Origin: Intoshia linei
Lineage: Eukaryota; Orthonectida; Rhopaluridae
Length of the DNA stretch: 64,000 nt
Direction of reading: 5' to 3'
NCBI GenBank assembly: GCA_001642005.1
Contig: LWCA01000022.1
Location: 1-64,000, forward strand
The notes under the pieces were generated by a model. That model worked only from the letters and a program-made list of their open reading frames with translations, did not search any database and had not been told where the DNA came from. Below are positions 10,975-23,481 of the stretch, in pieces; the stretch's first letter is position 1, and the number at the start of each line of letters is the position of its first letter. The position numbers were made by a program, and so were the translations under genes.

Positions 10975-12630
10975 GAGTCTAACGGTAAAAAACCCCAATG
11001 GTTCCTTTTTTTTGAAAATCAAACGAGTTGAAGAATTTAAAAAAATATATACGCTAATACAAATTTTAAAATCATAAACATCATAAATTTAAATTTAAAA
11101 AAATTATATCTTCAGGGCCAAAACCACAAATTACCCTTTTCTTTTATAATGAAAACAGCCCTAGAATAATTTTAAAAGATTGTATAAAATTGTATAAAAA
11201 ATTTTTAAAGATGATACAGTTGTATCTTGTTAACACACACAAAAAATTTCCATCTGAATAAGTGACGAATTGACGGTGAAAAAAGCATTTTAGTATTCAT
11301 ATATTTTTTTTTCGAAATATTTTATTAAAACAAAAAATGTGAATAATTTACAAGTTCCAAAATTAAAAAAGTGAGATAATTCTGATAGAGTTTATTCCAG
11401 TTGATATAATTAAAAAATTTCAACCCCAGAAATCTACGCATTGCCGATGAAAAATAATTTTTAATATACATTATCAACCATTTTTTTTAAATATTTCAAT
11501 TTAAATAAAAATTGAAAATGTAAATATTGATCCTACAATTTCAAAAAAAATGTGCATTAAACGTCTACACATTTCCAATAAAAAAATATGGGTGAAAATC
11601 TATATAATTTATTCCTTCGCAATTTTTCAATATTAAATTTTCATTTTGAACATTTTGTTGAAAATTTAAATTAAAACTACAACAACGAATTACTAAAAGT
11701 AATACAACTTTGTTTTATCATTTTTATATTTATTACAAGTCCTTTGTAATATTGGTAAAATTCACCTGAAATATCTTTATAAAGTGCTGATTCCTTTAAT
11801 ATAAAGTGGCTAGATTTTTAACGTACTAAATTAAAGTGTTCAGAAAAATACGTTTTATCACTTTTAGTTTATTTGGAATAAATTTTAAGTCGAAAATTTT
11901 TATTCATCATCATAGATAAGTAGTTTTGACTTACATTTAAGTTAAATTTTAACACCAAATAAACTAAAATTAATTGTGTTGTTTTTCTGGCCACTTTAAG
12001 TAAATTCGTACTAGTTACTTAGAAACTAAAATTAAATTAAATTTAAAATCTCGGTCGAAATTGAAGTTAAACTAATACATTTATATTACATTAGTATTTA
12101 TCATTAGACATAATTTTTAGACATATTGTACTCACACTAATTAAATTTGTTTTACTTTAAAATTGACATTTGAGTTTTGAATTTGAAATTGAAAAATATA
12201 TATAGAATAAAACTTTTAATTTAATTACAATTGAGAAAGTTTATTTCAAATAAAACAACGAAATTGAATAAAAAGTAATGTGATATGATGGTTCCACCTG
12301 AAACAAATTTGGGAACCACTCTTTTAAAAGATTGATAATAGTGAATAGTAGGATTTTTAAGTTAGATTTTCAACGTGAATTTATTTTTTAAGTATAATAA
12401 AAATGTGCTCTCGGCAGAGCTAGGTCCTGTTTGTACGTAGTATGTAAATTTATTTTTTGGTAGTATAAAAATGTTCCCTCGGTAGAACTAGGCTACGATG
12501 GGATTGATAATAGTGAATAGTAGAATTTTTAAGTTAGATTTTCAACGTGAATTTTTTGATAGAATAAAAATGTGCTCTCGGCAGTGCTAGGTGCTGTTTC
12601 TACATAGTACATAACAATCAACCTAGTCTT
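10975..12630 (-). mobile_element. Family B element, reverse orientation, left end triplicated
   Basis: The reverse complement of the family B copy at 6565-7982: the pieces from the GGGGTTTT stretch to the upstream AATTATATAGATTTTCACC stretch occur in the same order. The left-end motif (reverse strand form CTCGGCAGAGCTAGG followed by CTGTTTGTACGTAGTA) is present three times between about 12405 and 12625, with the adjoining GATAATAGTGAATAGTAG unit repeated. This fills the DGK-GLUT intergenic space. Confidence 0.7.
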
Positions 12631-12899
12631 ATATAAACAGTTGAGTATTTATTTTATTTTTTATGTAGAACATTTTTAGTAAATTTCTGTCAAATCCTAT
12701 GTAAATATTTATCTTGTGTAGAATTTATAATTAGAACTTTTAATGTCTTACAAAAAAAATATTCTTAAAAAACATTTCTCTTGTACATCTCTATCGGGTG
12801 CAACGCATCCGTCATCCTCGCCTCTTCTTGAAAATAAACGAAAAAACGTATTTCTTTCACTGTCTCTATTTAATAGTTCTTTAGTACTTTAATCGTAAT

Positions 12900-15800
12900 A
12901 TGTTATTTTCGGCTATAACTATATATCTCGGTACAACGTTTCAATGGGGATATAATATATCCACATTTAATATATTGAATAAGGTAAAAAATAAAATTAT
13001 TTAATATATCTCAAATGCAGTTTATCAATAATCATTATTATAAAGCTACAGGGCTGAGTGGACTATGGTACCACACAATTTCAACTGCAATTTATGTTGC
13101 TGGTTCTGTTATTGGAGTAATTTTTAGTGGCTTTTTCGCTAATAAATTTGGAAGGCATTTATATATTCCATATAAAATTTTATTTGTATATAGAAAAAAA
13201 ATTTTATTAATTGCTCAGTTTATCGGTATCATTGGAGGATTAATACAATTTTTTACGTACATCTTTATTATGCCATATTTATTACCAATTGGAAGATTTG
13301 TCACGGGATGGCAATGTGGTATATAATTTTAATTACATATTGTATATAAATAATAAAAGTAACATTAAATTTAATAGGAATTGGAACACACATAGGAACC
13401 ATCTATTTAACAGAAATTTGTCCACAACTGTATCGTGGAGCCGTGGGTACATTGACCGAGTTTACACTTATGGTTGGTATTTTATGTGGAAACTTTCTCG
13501 CATTAAATGATATATTCGGTAAAAATTCATATAACGTTATAAACCAATGGCTCCCAAACTGTTTTATAACGGTCGCAATTTTTCGACTTTAAACTACAGT
13601 GCATTTCAACAATATAATTACAAATTTGTATTAAAAATTGTTGGAATTTGTAATTATGACGTTGGAATATATAATTATATTGTTGGAATGCACTTTAAAT
13701 ATAATGTTACACAGAAAAACAGTGATTATTTCAGATATATACATAAACTTTTCATTTAAATTAAAAATTTTTACTAGATTATATAAATTAGGTGATCTCT
13801 GGTACGTAAAAATTTTTCCTGGGAAATTCCCGGGACCAGGGATTTCCTTTAATTTAATTTTTAATTTAATTTTTAATTTCTCGTTTCTCGACTTTTGTCA
13901 TTTCCCGGGAAATCACAATCACTATCTAATATTGACAATGCAGAAACTAATTTAATTATCTCATAAAAAATAATTGTACAACTGATTAAAGTGAACTATA
14001 CAATATGATATCATGATTCCCATGTATCTATGGTTTCTGTCTTTTTCGTTAAGCAACAATAAATACATTTAAAATAAAATAAAATGTAAACAAATAAACA
14101 CAATTATGTAATTTACAATGATGCAAACTTCTTTAAGAGTATAATCAAAATCTTGCGTAACTTAGTCATTATTCTCTATGAATGGCTCTAGTAATGATAT
14201 ATTAAATTTTGCCCTAACTCACATTTGAGAGTTTTTACCATAGTTCATTGTATAGCTCTAGTAATTAGCTCTAGTTGTTTACTTGAAGAGTTTAACAAAA
14301 ATCAATGTTAATGTTTAATTCATAAATTTGGGTATTTCCTAGTTTAATTGATACAATGAAGTTCTTCTTTATCCCCCATGGTCGTTGGGAGAAAGGTATT
14401 CCTATTAACGCTAACTACGTCTAGATGGGAATATTAATAAATCTTACATTTTTACTGAATGTAAGATAAAAAAATAAAATATTTGAAATGAGGTAACTAT
14501 TCCTTCAAAAAAAAATATATTTGAAATGAGGTAACTATCCATTCCAAAACAACAAAATATGGTATATATTGTGGTTAACTACCACTAAAAATACGTTAAC
14601 CATTCTAAGTTTGTAAAAGGATCAATATTACAGTGAGGCTAACTAGCCTTTAGATATTTGGATAACTTCCATAAGTAGGTCTGAGTACAGAATGTTAACA
14701 ATAAAAAGAGAAACACTAATGCTTTAGTGTTTTACAAACATGATAAATAAAAATACATATTCTTGACAAAAAAATAATTTAGGTAACTACTTATCTAGAA
14801 TTATAAAATATAAATAACCAAACTATTTTATGTGTTTATTGTGGATTTATTTCTATATTTCCACAGGGCTATAGTTTCTTTGTTTCTATCGACTCTTCGC
14901 TGTAACTCAGTTTTTTCGTCGTAGCTAGTATTCATTTCGATAATGTTTTTATCGATAATTGAGCAGAGGTTGTCTCGTTTCTATCTGCATATAAATTCTT
15001 TCTCTATACGATTTTATAGAAATTGTATACAATTTCTACAAATAAAAGGGATTTTAACAGAATCCTTTAGAAGAAGGTCCGTACAAGATAAATGAAACCA
15101 ATCTTCGCAAAGTTCACATTGAACAATTCCCTATACTGAATTTTGTGGGTTTGCGGCAATAACAATACGACTCTTCAAAACTAACATTTTCTATTTTGCA
15201 AATATAGTCGTTTAAATAACGCGGCTTATTGCGTTGCCTTTTGGGGATATGTCTGGAACTACTACCTAACTGAGTACAGTCTTCATCAGAGTTATTACGT
15301 GATATCTCTAACTGAGAATTTAATGCATAGTCTACGGTATCTTCCGAATTGCTATGCTTTTGTTCATCCCACAGTCTAAATTTATTTTCACATTTACTGA
15401 CAATGGGTTTATTTTTCACGTAATTACGAGTATGGTGGGAATTATTTGGTACCGTTTTATTATAAACCTCAACCATGTGCAGCTGCAGCATGCATGCAAC
15501 TGCCTACCTATTGATAAGTACTACCGTTACGAACCACATCATAAACAGGTATGCAGTTGCACAGGGTGTCCTAGATGTCTCTAGTGCAGGTTTTACGATA
15601 AACAGCATTAACAATACAATTATGACCAGACCAATATTATTAGCCAGAGACAAAAATATAGTAAACGCTAGTATCAAAAGGATTATTAGTTTCTTGAATA
15701 CTACCTAATACGACAGCGACTTTATTGATCGTATAAGGCCGAGTATCAAGTATTTGATAACTGTGATGTCTGAAATGATTGATAATCTCAATGTTGCGTT

Positions 15801-18800
15801 GGCTGAAATTAGCAGTATTAATGATAATAACCTATCTATCAGGGAATTGGAGGTCATGATGAAAGACATCATTAAGATAGCTGAACAAAATGATGGTAAC
15901 CTGGATAGTATCATAGAAGATTATGAAACCAACGCTAAGACCTGGATCGCAACACATGTGGCGATTTCATTTTTTTGGAGTGATAAATGCTTAAAATCAA
16001 AAAAGGCCCACATGTAAAAAATTTTCTAATAAAAAAAAGACATCAAAAGTGGACACCTTATTGTACATGTTTGTACATACTTTATTGTCCGACCCCGCTT
16101 TGAGGCAAACCTCGGTGTGGGGAATACTCGGTTTTTGGGCACTTTTTCAGAATTATGTTAATTTTATAGTATTTATATCGATGCATAGCAATATATATGA
16201 CATTAATCCCGCTTCTGGGGTAAAAATGTTATAAATATAAAATATATAAGTATAATTCCTATAATGATGACATTAAATTGAAATTATATTTATTTACATT
16301 GTTAAATATTTTACATTTATTTTCATATGTATTTATCATAATTATTTAATTTTTCATTCATGCATATATTTAATATCTGATAAATTATTAATTACTATTC
16401 TAGATTAGAAAGTAACCATAATTCTAAAAATTAAGTATATAATTACAAAAATATTCATAATTTTGATTTAAGATTTTTATTAAATTTTGTATATCAGGTA
16501 TTTACCTGAAAATATTACCCTAAACAGTGTTGGACTCTAATAGAAACAAATATAATATCATAATGTATTGCAATAGTTTAAATATTCAATAAAAAATTAT
16601 ATAACTTACTAAAACCCTTGTTTTTGGGGCACTTTTCAAAAAATGGTGTCCCAATCCGAGGTCCGACTGTACTATATATTATTAAATTATAAATGATATT
16701 TTCACATTATAAAGACATGCACAATTTATTAATATGATTCCTTAGTAAACATTATAATTTTAGGAAAACCAGAAATGTGGATATATTCTCTATTTTTTAA
16801 TTCTGTTTCATCACTCATCTGTTTTATTCTTATGATGTTTATACCTGAATCTCCGAGATATCTAATGATAACACAACAAAATATCATTAAAGCCAAAACC
16901 GGTAACAATGTATTACTTGATAAATGAAATATTACTGGTACAGTAGTTTCTCGTTTATAAATACAAGAATATCTCGAATAAAGTTTATTCTATCTTTTTG
17001 AAAACTTCATATTAAATATTTATACTGAATTAATATCATATTTCTTAAAATTGTTTAAAAAAAATTAATTATTTGATTTATTTATTATATCGACAGTGAA
17101 AACTAAAATTAGCATTTAACGTTTAATTATTTTTATTAACATAAATTAAATTTAAGTATAATTAAATTTCATTTATATAACATTAAAAATGTTATATACA
17201 AAACTGAATACTAAAAATAATAAATTAAATATTCTACACTGAATGTTGATAAGAATTATAACAATAAAAATGTTGAGAATAAGATTAAAATTTAATTAAT
17301 ATTAATTAATTTACATTTAAGACTACATAATATTATTATTTATTTCCTATTTCCATTGAAAACAGAAACATTAATTTTATGTTTTTAATTTTTTGTTTTG
17401 TGAACGAAATTGGAAAATTCATCAAATTTAGTATAAAATTAAAGTACTTACTGAGTTTCTAAAAAAATTAAGTTGAACACACTAGTGTACAAGTGTATTT
17501 TATGAGAAACTGTCAATCAATTCAAAAATTATTATAAAATTTAAAAAACTGCTCTAAAATATACAATAAAAATAATAAAATATACAAATATTATTTATAG
17601 CTTTGGAATTTTTCCGAAAAAGCTATGACGTGGAAGATGAATTATATGAAATGTCGAATGAAAGCGAAGTTTTGTTTAAACATAGTATCAGCATAACAAC
17701 AATCATAAAACATCGAGTATTATTAATACCATTAATAATATCAATTTGTCTACAATTTATGAAGCAAATGAGCGGAATCAACATGGTAATTAATTGACAG
17801 TTTTTATTGCGACACGGCAATAATGGTAAATAATATACAACTAATAAATGATATACTTATTATTATTTTAGATATTTTTCTATTCCTACCAATTATATAA
17901 AAATTCTTTCGCTGAAAAGTATATTCAATACATTATCTTGACAACTAATGTCATCACTACAATTGGTATTATACCAGCGGTAATATGTTTTAATATTAAC
18001 TATATGTATAATAATAATAAATTATAATATAATAACATAATGTATTACAATTATAATAATTATTTACTTATTCATTAATATATGCGTAAAGTTTGATTCA
18101 ATAATGATATTTCAAAAAAAATGTTATCATTCGAAAACAAAATACAACGTCTGTATTCTTACAAGTATTGTTTTCTGTTTTTTATTCTTAATTGATAACT
18201 TTTTAATTAATTAAATTCCCCTAAATTTTTTTTGATAAAAAAATAATTTATTTATATTTTTAACATTTTTATGTGTCAAAATGCTTTCTGCAAAGATCAT
18301 CGTTTTTATAATACAAAAAATATACTATTAAAGTTTTCAATTCTTGTAAATTCTTTCGTTGGGCACAAGTTATTTTCGTTTTAATAATTATCATTATTAT
18401 TATAATATACAAAAAATTTTCAATAGTTTTGTTATTCGGTGATTGCGACGGGCAAAACAAAACTTCAATGAAATAGTGCAGAAAACATGTTATGCGAGTT
18501 TTTATATATTCCTGGGATGTATGTTTCTAGGCCAAAAGTTACAAATATATTAATAAAAGAATAACTAATTATTTACCACATTGTACAGTATACGCCGGAA
18601 ACGTGACCACTTTTCTAAACGATATAATAAAATTATAATAGTATAAATTAATTTCACTTCTATCAAATAACCCATAAAAATACCAATATGAAAGAAACTA
18701 CCGTATGCGTCACCTTTCAGCCAAGGCTATACGAAATTATTACAAAATAGGGTTCTCATTTTTAGATTCGCTTTCCAATCGATCACAAACGCATTTACCA

Positions 18801-21800
18801 TTTAAATTATTTATATATTACATATAAATAACATGTATATATGTGTAGATATTCCTGACTGATAAATATGGGCGTAGACCAATGATCTTGTATTCTGTTA
18901 CTGGAATGATTATAGCCATGATTTGTATATATACATTAAATACACAAATTGTTATAAATACTGACAATATCGATGTAATTTTTATTCTTTGTTATTGCTT
19001 GAAAATTTAAAGTTTAATTTCATAAACAATGTTCTGTAAAAGACGCGTATAGTCATCGAATTGGGACTGAGTAGTTTTGATGACTATAAGTGGTTTTTTA
19101 AGTGTATTTAAATGAAATACTTGATGAAAATTATCGACACGTAAAATCTTTACTTTCAATTACAAAAAGTAAAGAGCTGCTCAAAATGTCTGTAATAGCC
19201 CTGGAAATTTAACGAAATATTTTGATAGAACAAAAATTAAAAATCTAAAAATCTAAATTATAATAATTTACTATGCACTGTGCTTACATACAGAAGATTA
19301 AATTGTTTTAAGGTAAAATTTCAAAATCACCAAATCTTTAACAATATCAGGTGACCGGTTAGCTATTTTCTTCGTTATAAATGACCAGTTATTGTGAACG
19401 ATCCTAGAAATGATTCAAAAATGAAGGTTTATTGTTAGCAGTGTAAAGGAAATGGTATCGTTTGTTCTACGTCGGTGGTTCCCTATTCAAATAGTGTACG
19501 GATCCCCATTTCAAAATCATAAATATTTTATATTTCATGTTTTCTTTAAGGTATAAAAATAAAAAATAATCCAAAAAAATAAAGATTTTTTGAAGGTAGA
19601 AAAATTTGTAACCTTTGGGGCGCTGAATTAAATTTGGTATTTTATTATTAAAATTTCTATTTTTTAATGACTTATACTTTGAATAACTATTACAATTGTA
19701 AATTTTTTTCAACATTATGTGCTCGCTGAGCACTACCCATGTTGAATATCTCATGTACCATTATACTGACAATTAGTTTATTTTAAAGTTGTAGACAATG
19801 CGTGGATTTCTGGGATTGAAATTTTGTATTTATATCAACTGGAATAACCTCTATCAAAATAATTTTTTTTTTTTAATTTTCGGACCGTTAATTATTTCAC
19901 ATTATTTGTTTAAATATAATATTTCGAGAAAAAAATATATGAATACTAAAATGTTTTTTTGACCGTGAAGGCTCACTTATTTAGATTAAATTTTTTGTGT
20001 GTATTAACAGGATACAACTGTATCATCTGTAATTTTTTGATGTTCTAGGGCTGTTTTCATTTAAAAAAACAACTAATCTGGGGTTTTGACATTGAAGATA
20101 TATTTTTTTAAATTCTTGAACTCGTTTGATTATCAAAAAAAGAATAATTGGGCTTTTTGATCTGTAAGATGTGAATTTGGGAGGTTGCAATTGATCTTAC
20201 CAACACCCGGAAAAAAACTGTAATAGAAATGTGTACTTTATAAAATTATAAGACTGGTAGTTATTGAAATAAACGATAACACACACACACACCACACACA
20301 GATAAACAAAGCATATTATATAAGTAAGGATAATATAATAAAACCTAATAAATAATAATATTTATAGGATTACAAATAAATTTCAATGAATACATTCGTC
20401 CAAATTTTTTATTGAAAACGTTTTAGCAGAACCGCATCTATCTTATCCGAGACCTCTTTCTTGACATTTAATAATGCCTAAAAGTGACTTAAAATGTTTA
20501 AAACCCATTTTATCGTATTCTAAATTGATTATTTTACAAATATTGATTTTATTATCTAAATCTTGTCCTAGGTATAACATAAACAATATAAGGTACAACA
20601 AAACATTTATTAAGATGCGCCCCGCCCGAGCGCAGCATAAAAGCACATCATAAGATATACTATAACTTTATTATATGTATCGCTTAATACATATTTTAGA
20701 TTTTAAATCGAAATCATATACTATCAATATGTGGAATAGTATTTCTAGTAATATATTTAATTCTGTTTGAAATTGGATTAGGTATATACTCTATTTTTAA
20801 TTAGTTAAACATGTACATTGTACAAGTTTTGATTCTTCGTGTTAAACTTTAACCCATCAAATATAAATAATATTACAAAATATTTATGAATGCATAATTA
20901 ATATAAAACATCTTTTTTAACTAAAATGTAAAATGAGTTATCATAGAGGTGTGATGTAGGGATGGGTTATTCATATCATTAACGGTAACTGTAAATATAG
21001 CAACAATTACGCGACATACGACTACAGTTATTTCTTTAAGTTAGGTAAGTTCCTGTCAATAATCTCGATGCAACGGTTACATTTTAGTTTATGTGCACAT
21101 TTAATTGATATTCGAGACCTAAATTTTGTTATAAATATATAAATAAGGTATAAGAAACATCTTCGAGCATTCATATTAGTGAAATGATATAAAATTATAC
21201 GATGATTTCAAGACATTGCTTATAATTGGAGTAATTTCATAACATGACACATTTTTATTTTGAAACATCTATTGGTGACAAATGAGCTATTATGTTGCTA
21301 CATTACTATGTTGAGGTTCCATGCGATATTTAGAGATTTAAATTGTAAAACGGATTTTTGTAAAATATGAAATTGTAAACATATTATTAGTCGTATTATA
21401 ATATTATTATAGGACATATTTACATTTACCGGATTTATATTTCAATATCAATTTATATTATAAATTATATTTTATTTTACATTCATTTAATTTAATTTTT
21501 ATAAAAATGTTGATTCATTTTAGGATCTTTATCATGGGTAATTGTAAACGAATTATTTTTACAAGATGCCAGGTCAATAGCAGTCAGTATAGTTGCGTTT
21601 TTCAATTTAATCTTTACAATGATGATTGCGATTATTGTTCCATCGATTTTAGTAAGTATTTTAAAATATTCCATTGTGATTACATTTTTAAAACTGTATA
21701 ATGTTCAGTAAAAAATTTTGTAATACTTTATCACTTTCTAAAAGTAACTTTTTCAAAGTAAATTTTTTTTGGCTTGTATTTATAGCGTCAGTATTTTAAT

Positions 21801-22362
21801 CCGTAAAGTGTTAGTATTTTAAATAGTTTGTCAGTAAAAATATTAAATTGTCAGTATTTAAATTGGCAGGGCAGTAAAAAAATATTTTGTCAGGTCTTTA
21901 AATATAATTTCAGTATATTCTTGACTATACAGTATATACTGACAAATATGTGATTGAATACTGACAAAATAATTTTATTACTGACATTTTAATATTTATA
22001 CTGACAATTTTTGTTGAAAATACTGAAAATCTTTTATTAAAAATACTTCCCATTTTTTTTTTTTGAAGTCAAATTTTTTAAAAAATCGGTAAAAAGTATT
22101 ATTTTTAAGTAATTTTTATTTATTAGTAAAAATTTTTAGATATAATTTCGCTACTAATTTAGTCGATAAAACTGAAAATTAGAAATGTATATGTTTAATT
22201 TAGAAACAAATCCATCAACAAATATTCCTTATTTTTATTGTTCTTAGTATATTATGTAATGCCATAGCAGTAAAGTATTTACCTGAAACGAGAAAGCAAT
22301 CATTTAAACAAATTTCAAAATATTTTAAAAAGACAAAAAAAACAAAAATTCATTGTGTATAA
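12900..22362 (+). CDS. SLC2/GLUT-family facilitative sugar transporter (11 exons)
   Basis: Twelve-helix plasma-membrane uniporter of the major facilitator superfamily, probably carrying hexoses. Exons: 12900-12983, 13021-13154, 13194-13318, 13378-13518, 16764-16901, 17601-17785, 17872-17979, 18849-18950, 20700-20781, 21524-21651, 22204-22362. They total 1386 nt, or 461 residues, slightly short for the family. Signatures in order: N-terminal TTFQWGYNIS, FANKFGR before cytoplasmic KK, IGRFVTGW, YRGAVGTL, PESPRYL near residue 189, QMSGIN near 262, DKYGRRP near 310, LGSLSWVIVNELF, and the terminal LPETRKQ. The chosen ATG is the first after an in-frame stop. The short tail ends in a lysine-rich stretch. 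One intron appears to be GC-AG (13155-13193). Introns 4 and later hold retroelement, family B and palindrome insertions. Substrate cannot be told from sequence. Confidence 0.93.
14440..15013 (-). repeat. Possible retroelement 3' flank, with a short tandem duplication
   Basis: On the minus strand this follows the stop of the PHD-bearing reading frame, so it may hold an LTR or 3' UTR, but no matching second LTR was found. A unit containing TTTGAAATGAGGTAACTAT is repeated at about 14478-14500 and 14520-14540. Confidence 0.3.
15014..15491 (-). pseudogene. C-terminal remnant of a retrotransposon-like polyprotein ending in a PHD finger
   Basis: The minus-strand frame contains RHIPKRQRNKPRYLNDYI, which resembles the basic, proline-containing tail at the end of Ty3/gypsy-type polyproteins. 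A C-x-C pair (YCYCRK) follows. After a one-base frame change near 15128 come CELC, WFHLSC and CRNC, then a stop at 15014-15016. The Cys4-His-Cys3 spacing is that of a PHD finger. No reverse transcriptase or integrase core was seen upstream on this strand, so this is a fragment. It could alternatively be a stray host PHD exon, but the frameshift and the intronic position in a GLUT gene of opposite strand argue for a dead element. Confidence 0.5.
15475..16017 (+). pseudogene. Unrecognised open frame with one in-frame stop, transposon context
   Basis: One frame is open from 15475 to 16017 except for a single stop at 15706-15708. The second half is rich in I, D, E and N and could form an amphipathic helix or coiled coil (around SEMIDNLNVALAEISSI). 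I recognise no domain. Base composition is visibly less AT-rich than the surrounding intron, suggesting a younger insertion. It overlaps the minus-strand PHD-bearing remnant by a few bases. It may be part of the same or another mobile element; no function is assigned. Confidence 0.35.
16085..16680. mobile_element. Possible pogo/Tigger-like terminal remnants
   Basis: The text ending near 16672 (CCGAGGTCCGACTGTA) reads on the other strand as a CAGTCGGACCTCGG-type terminus, typical of pogo-like elements and followed by TA. Near 16086 there is TGTCCGACCCCG and an ACCTCGG. A GTTTTTGGGCAC motif is shared by both sides, but in direct rather than inverted order, so the element is not cleanly delimited. 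Confidence 0.3.
16902..17600. other. GLUT intron 5, no feature seen
   Basis: AT-rich intron DNA without recognised repeats or genes. Confidence 0.5.
17980..18848. other. GLUT intron 7, no feature seen
   Basis: AT-rich intron. The open stretch on the minus strand near 18.3-18.5 kb has no recognisable content. Confidence 0.5.
18951..19789. other. GLUT intron 8, left part, with a hAT-like terminal remnant
   Basis: At about 19476 GGTGGTTCCCTATTCAAATAGTGTACGG resembles the start of the element at 44818 (GGTTCTCAATTCAAATAGTG). No right end is seen. The rest is AT-rich and featureless. Confidence 0.4.
19790..20335 (+). mobile_element. Family B element, right two-thirds
   Basis: Matches 7375-7982 in order: GCGTGGATTTCTGGGATTG, ATCAACTGGAATAACCTC, GGATACAACTGTATCATC, GTAAGATGTGAATTTGGG, then a CA run and GCATATTATATAAGTAAGGAT. 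Lies within GLUT intron 8. Confidence 0.75.
21709..22116. repeat. Large imperfect palindrome with TCAGTA-type subrepeats
   Basis: The two halves are inverted copies about a centre at 21930-21945 (CTATACAGTATATACTGAC), with arms of roughly 190-200 nt. The left arm has repeated GTCAGTATTT or GTCAGTAAAA units and the right arm the complementary ACTGACA units. The outer parts also match (TAATACTTTATCACTTT against the complement of AAAAAGTATTATTTTTAAG). Located in GLUT intron 10. Likely a foldback-type mobile element. Confidence 0.65.
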
Positions 22363-23481
22363 ATTTATTGTATTAATTTTCCATTGGATAAATAAATATA
22401 TTAGATTTTAATTTACTTAACTTCCATGACACGATCATTTTGGGATTAATTTATCACTACAATTTTTTATTTACAGATTTTTTGTTCTTGATTAAAGTTT
22501 CATAAAAATAAAGACGTCCTTAATAATGAGTTACATTTTCCATAAAATTTCTAATGCAGGAACCTAGTATTGATATTGCATTATAACAATATTATATCTA
22601 AGGATAATAGCACGGTAAGCCGAATTTAGCGTATATTAAACGAATACAGTTGTATTTAGTACAGCTGGTACCAGCCCTGATTATGATTTTAAAAAATATC
22701 CCAGAATTTATGTTTTATAAAATTTTATAACTTTTTTTATTTTTAATACAAATGGTGATTTAAAGTCATAATCGTGAAAATGTATATTTCTGGAGCTGAG
22801 ATTTACGCCAATGTTAATGATTTGATAACGTGTCCCAAAATACATGTCTGTTTACATTTTATGGTTGATTTTACTTTAAAAAAAAAACCAACTCGGTTTT
22901 TGACTTTGACTCCCGACAATAGCTTGCAGTTTTACGAAAAATAAATGTGGTTACAAAATAAAATCAACAAATTATTTTTTTAAGTGAATTAATAATAAAA
23001 CAAAACAACTATATCGAAAGTGAAAATATCAGTGTAAAAAAAAATAATTAAAAAATACATAATTACAGAACTGAGTACAGTGATAAAACGTCAATTAATT
23101 GTAGAGTTATAATTGTACCATAATTATATATACAGAAAGAATATTTATGAAAGATAAAGAAATATAAAATTTAAATTGGATCAATGTTTATTATTTTAGG
23201 TTTATTGTTAGGTTTATTATAATTTTAAAATTTATTGAAATAAATTAACAAAGTTGTTGTTGATATGACATTTAATGTTGCTATTATGTTAATTTTATTT
23301 TTTAGTAAAATGCTTTTTTATCTTTATTTCTAACATAATATTCTAATTTTAATAATTAACTTTAATTAACTATACATTTTGTGTAGGAACAACTATAAAA
23401 CGTATCAAATTATTTTAATATTTAAAAAATGAAATGTATATGCAAAATATAGTTTATAAGGTTGAAATGCTATATACAATT
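22363..23481. repeat. GLUT 3' flank with a distant family B variant
   Basis: About 22676-22930 matches the variant of family B seen at 1500-1800 and 700-870 (ATTTATGTTTTATAAAATT, then GTGAAAATG and TTTACGCCAATGTTAATGA). The remainder is AT-rich. The 100 nt before U2 should hold its promoter, but I could not identify a proximal element by eye. Confidence 0.45.

Noticed and set aside
13021-13326. Translation start at the ATG at 13015
   Set aside because: This ATG lies in a 37-nt intron; the upstream exon 12900-12983 supplies the first GLUT helix in frame.
13815-13915. CCCGGGA-rich palindromic text in GLUT intron 4 as a regulatory site
   Set aside because: Two TTCCCGGGAAAT-like strings are more likely transposon remnants; no evidence for a binding site.
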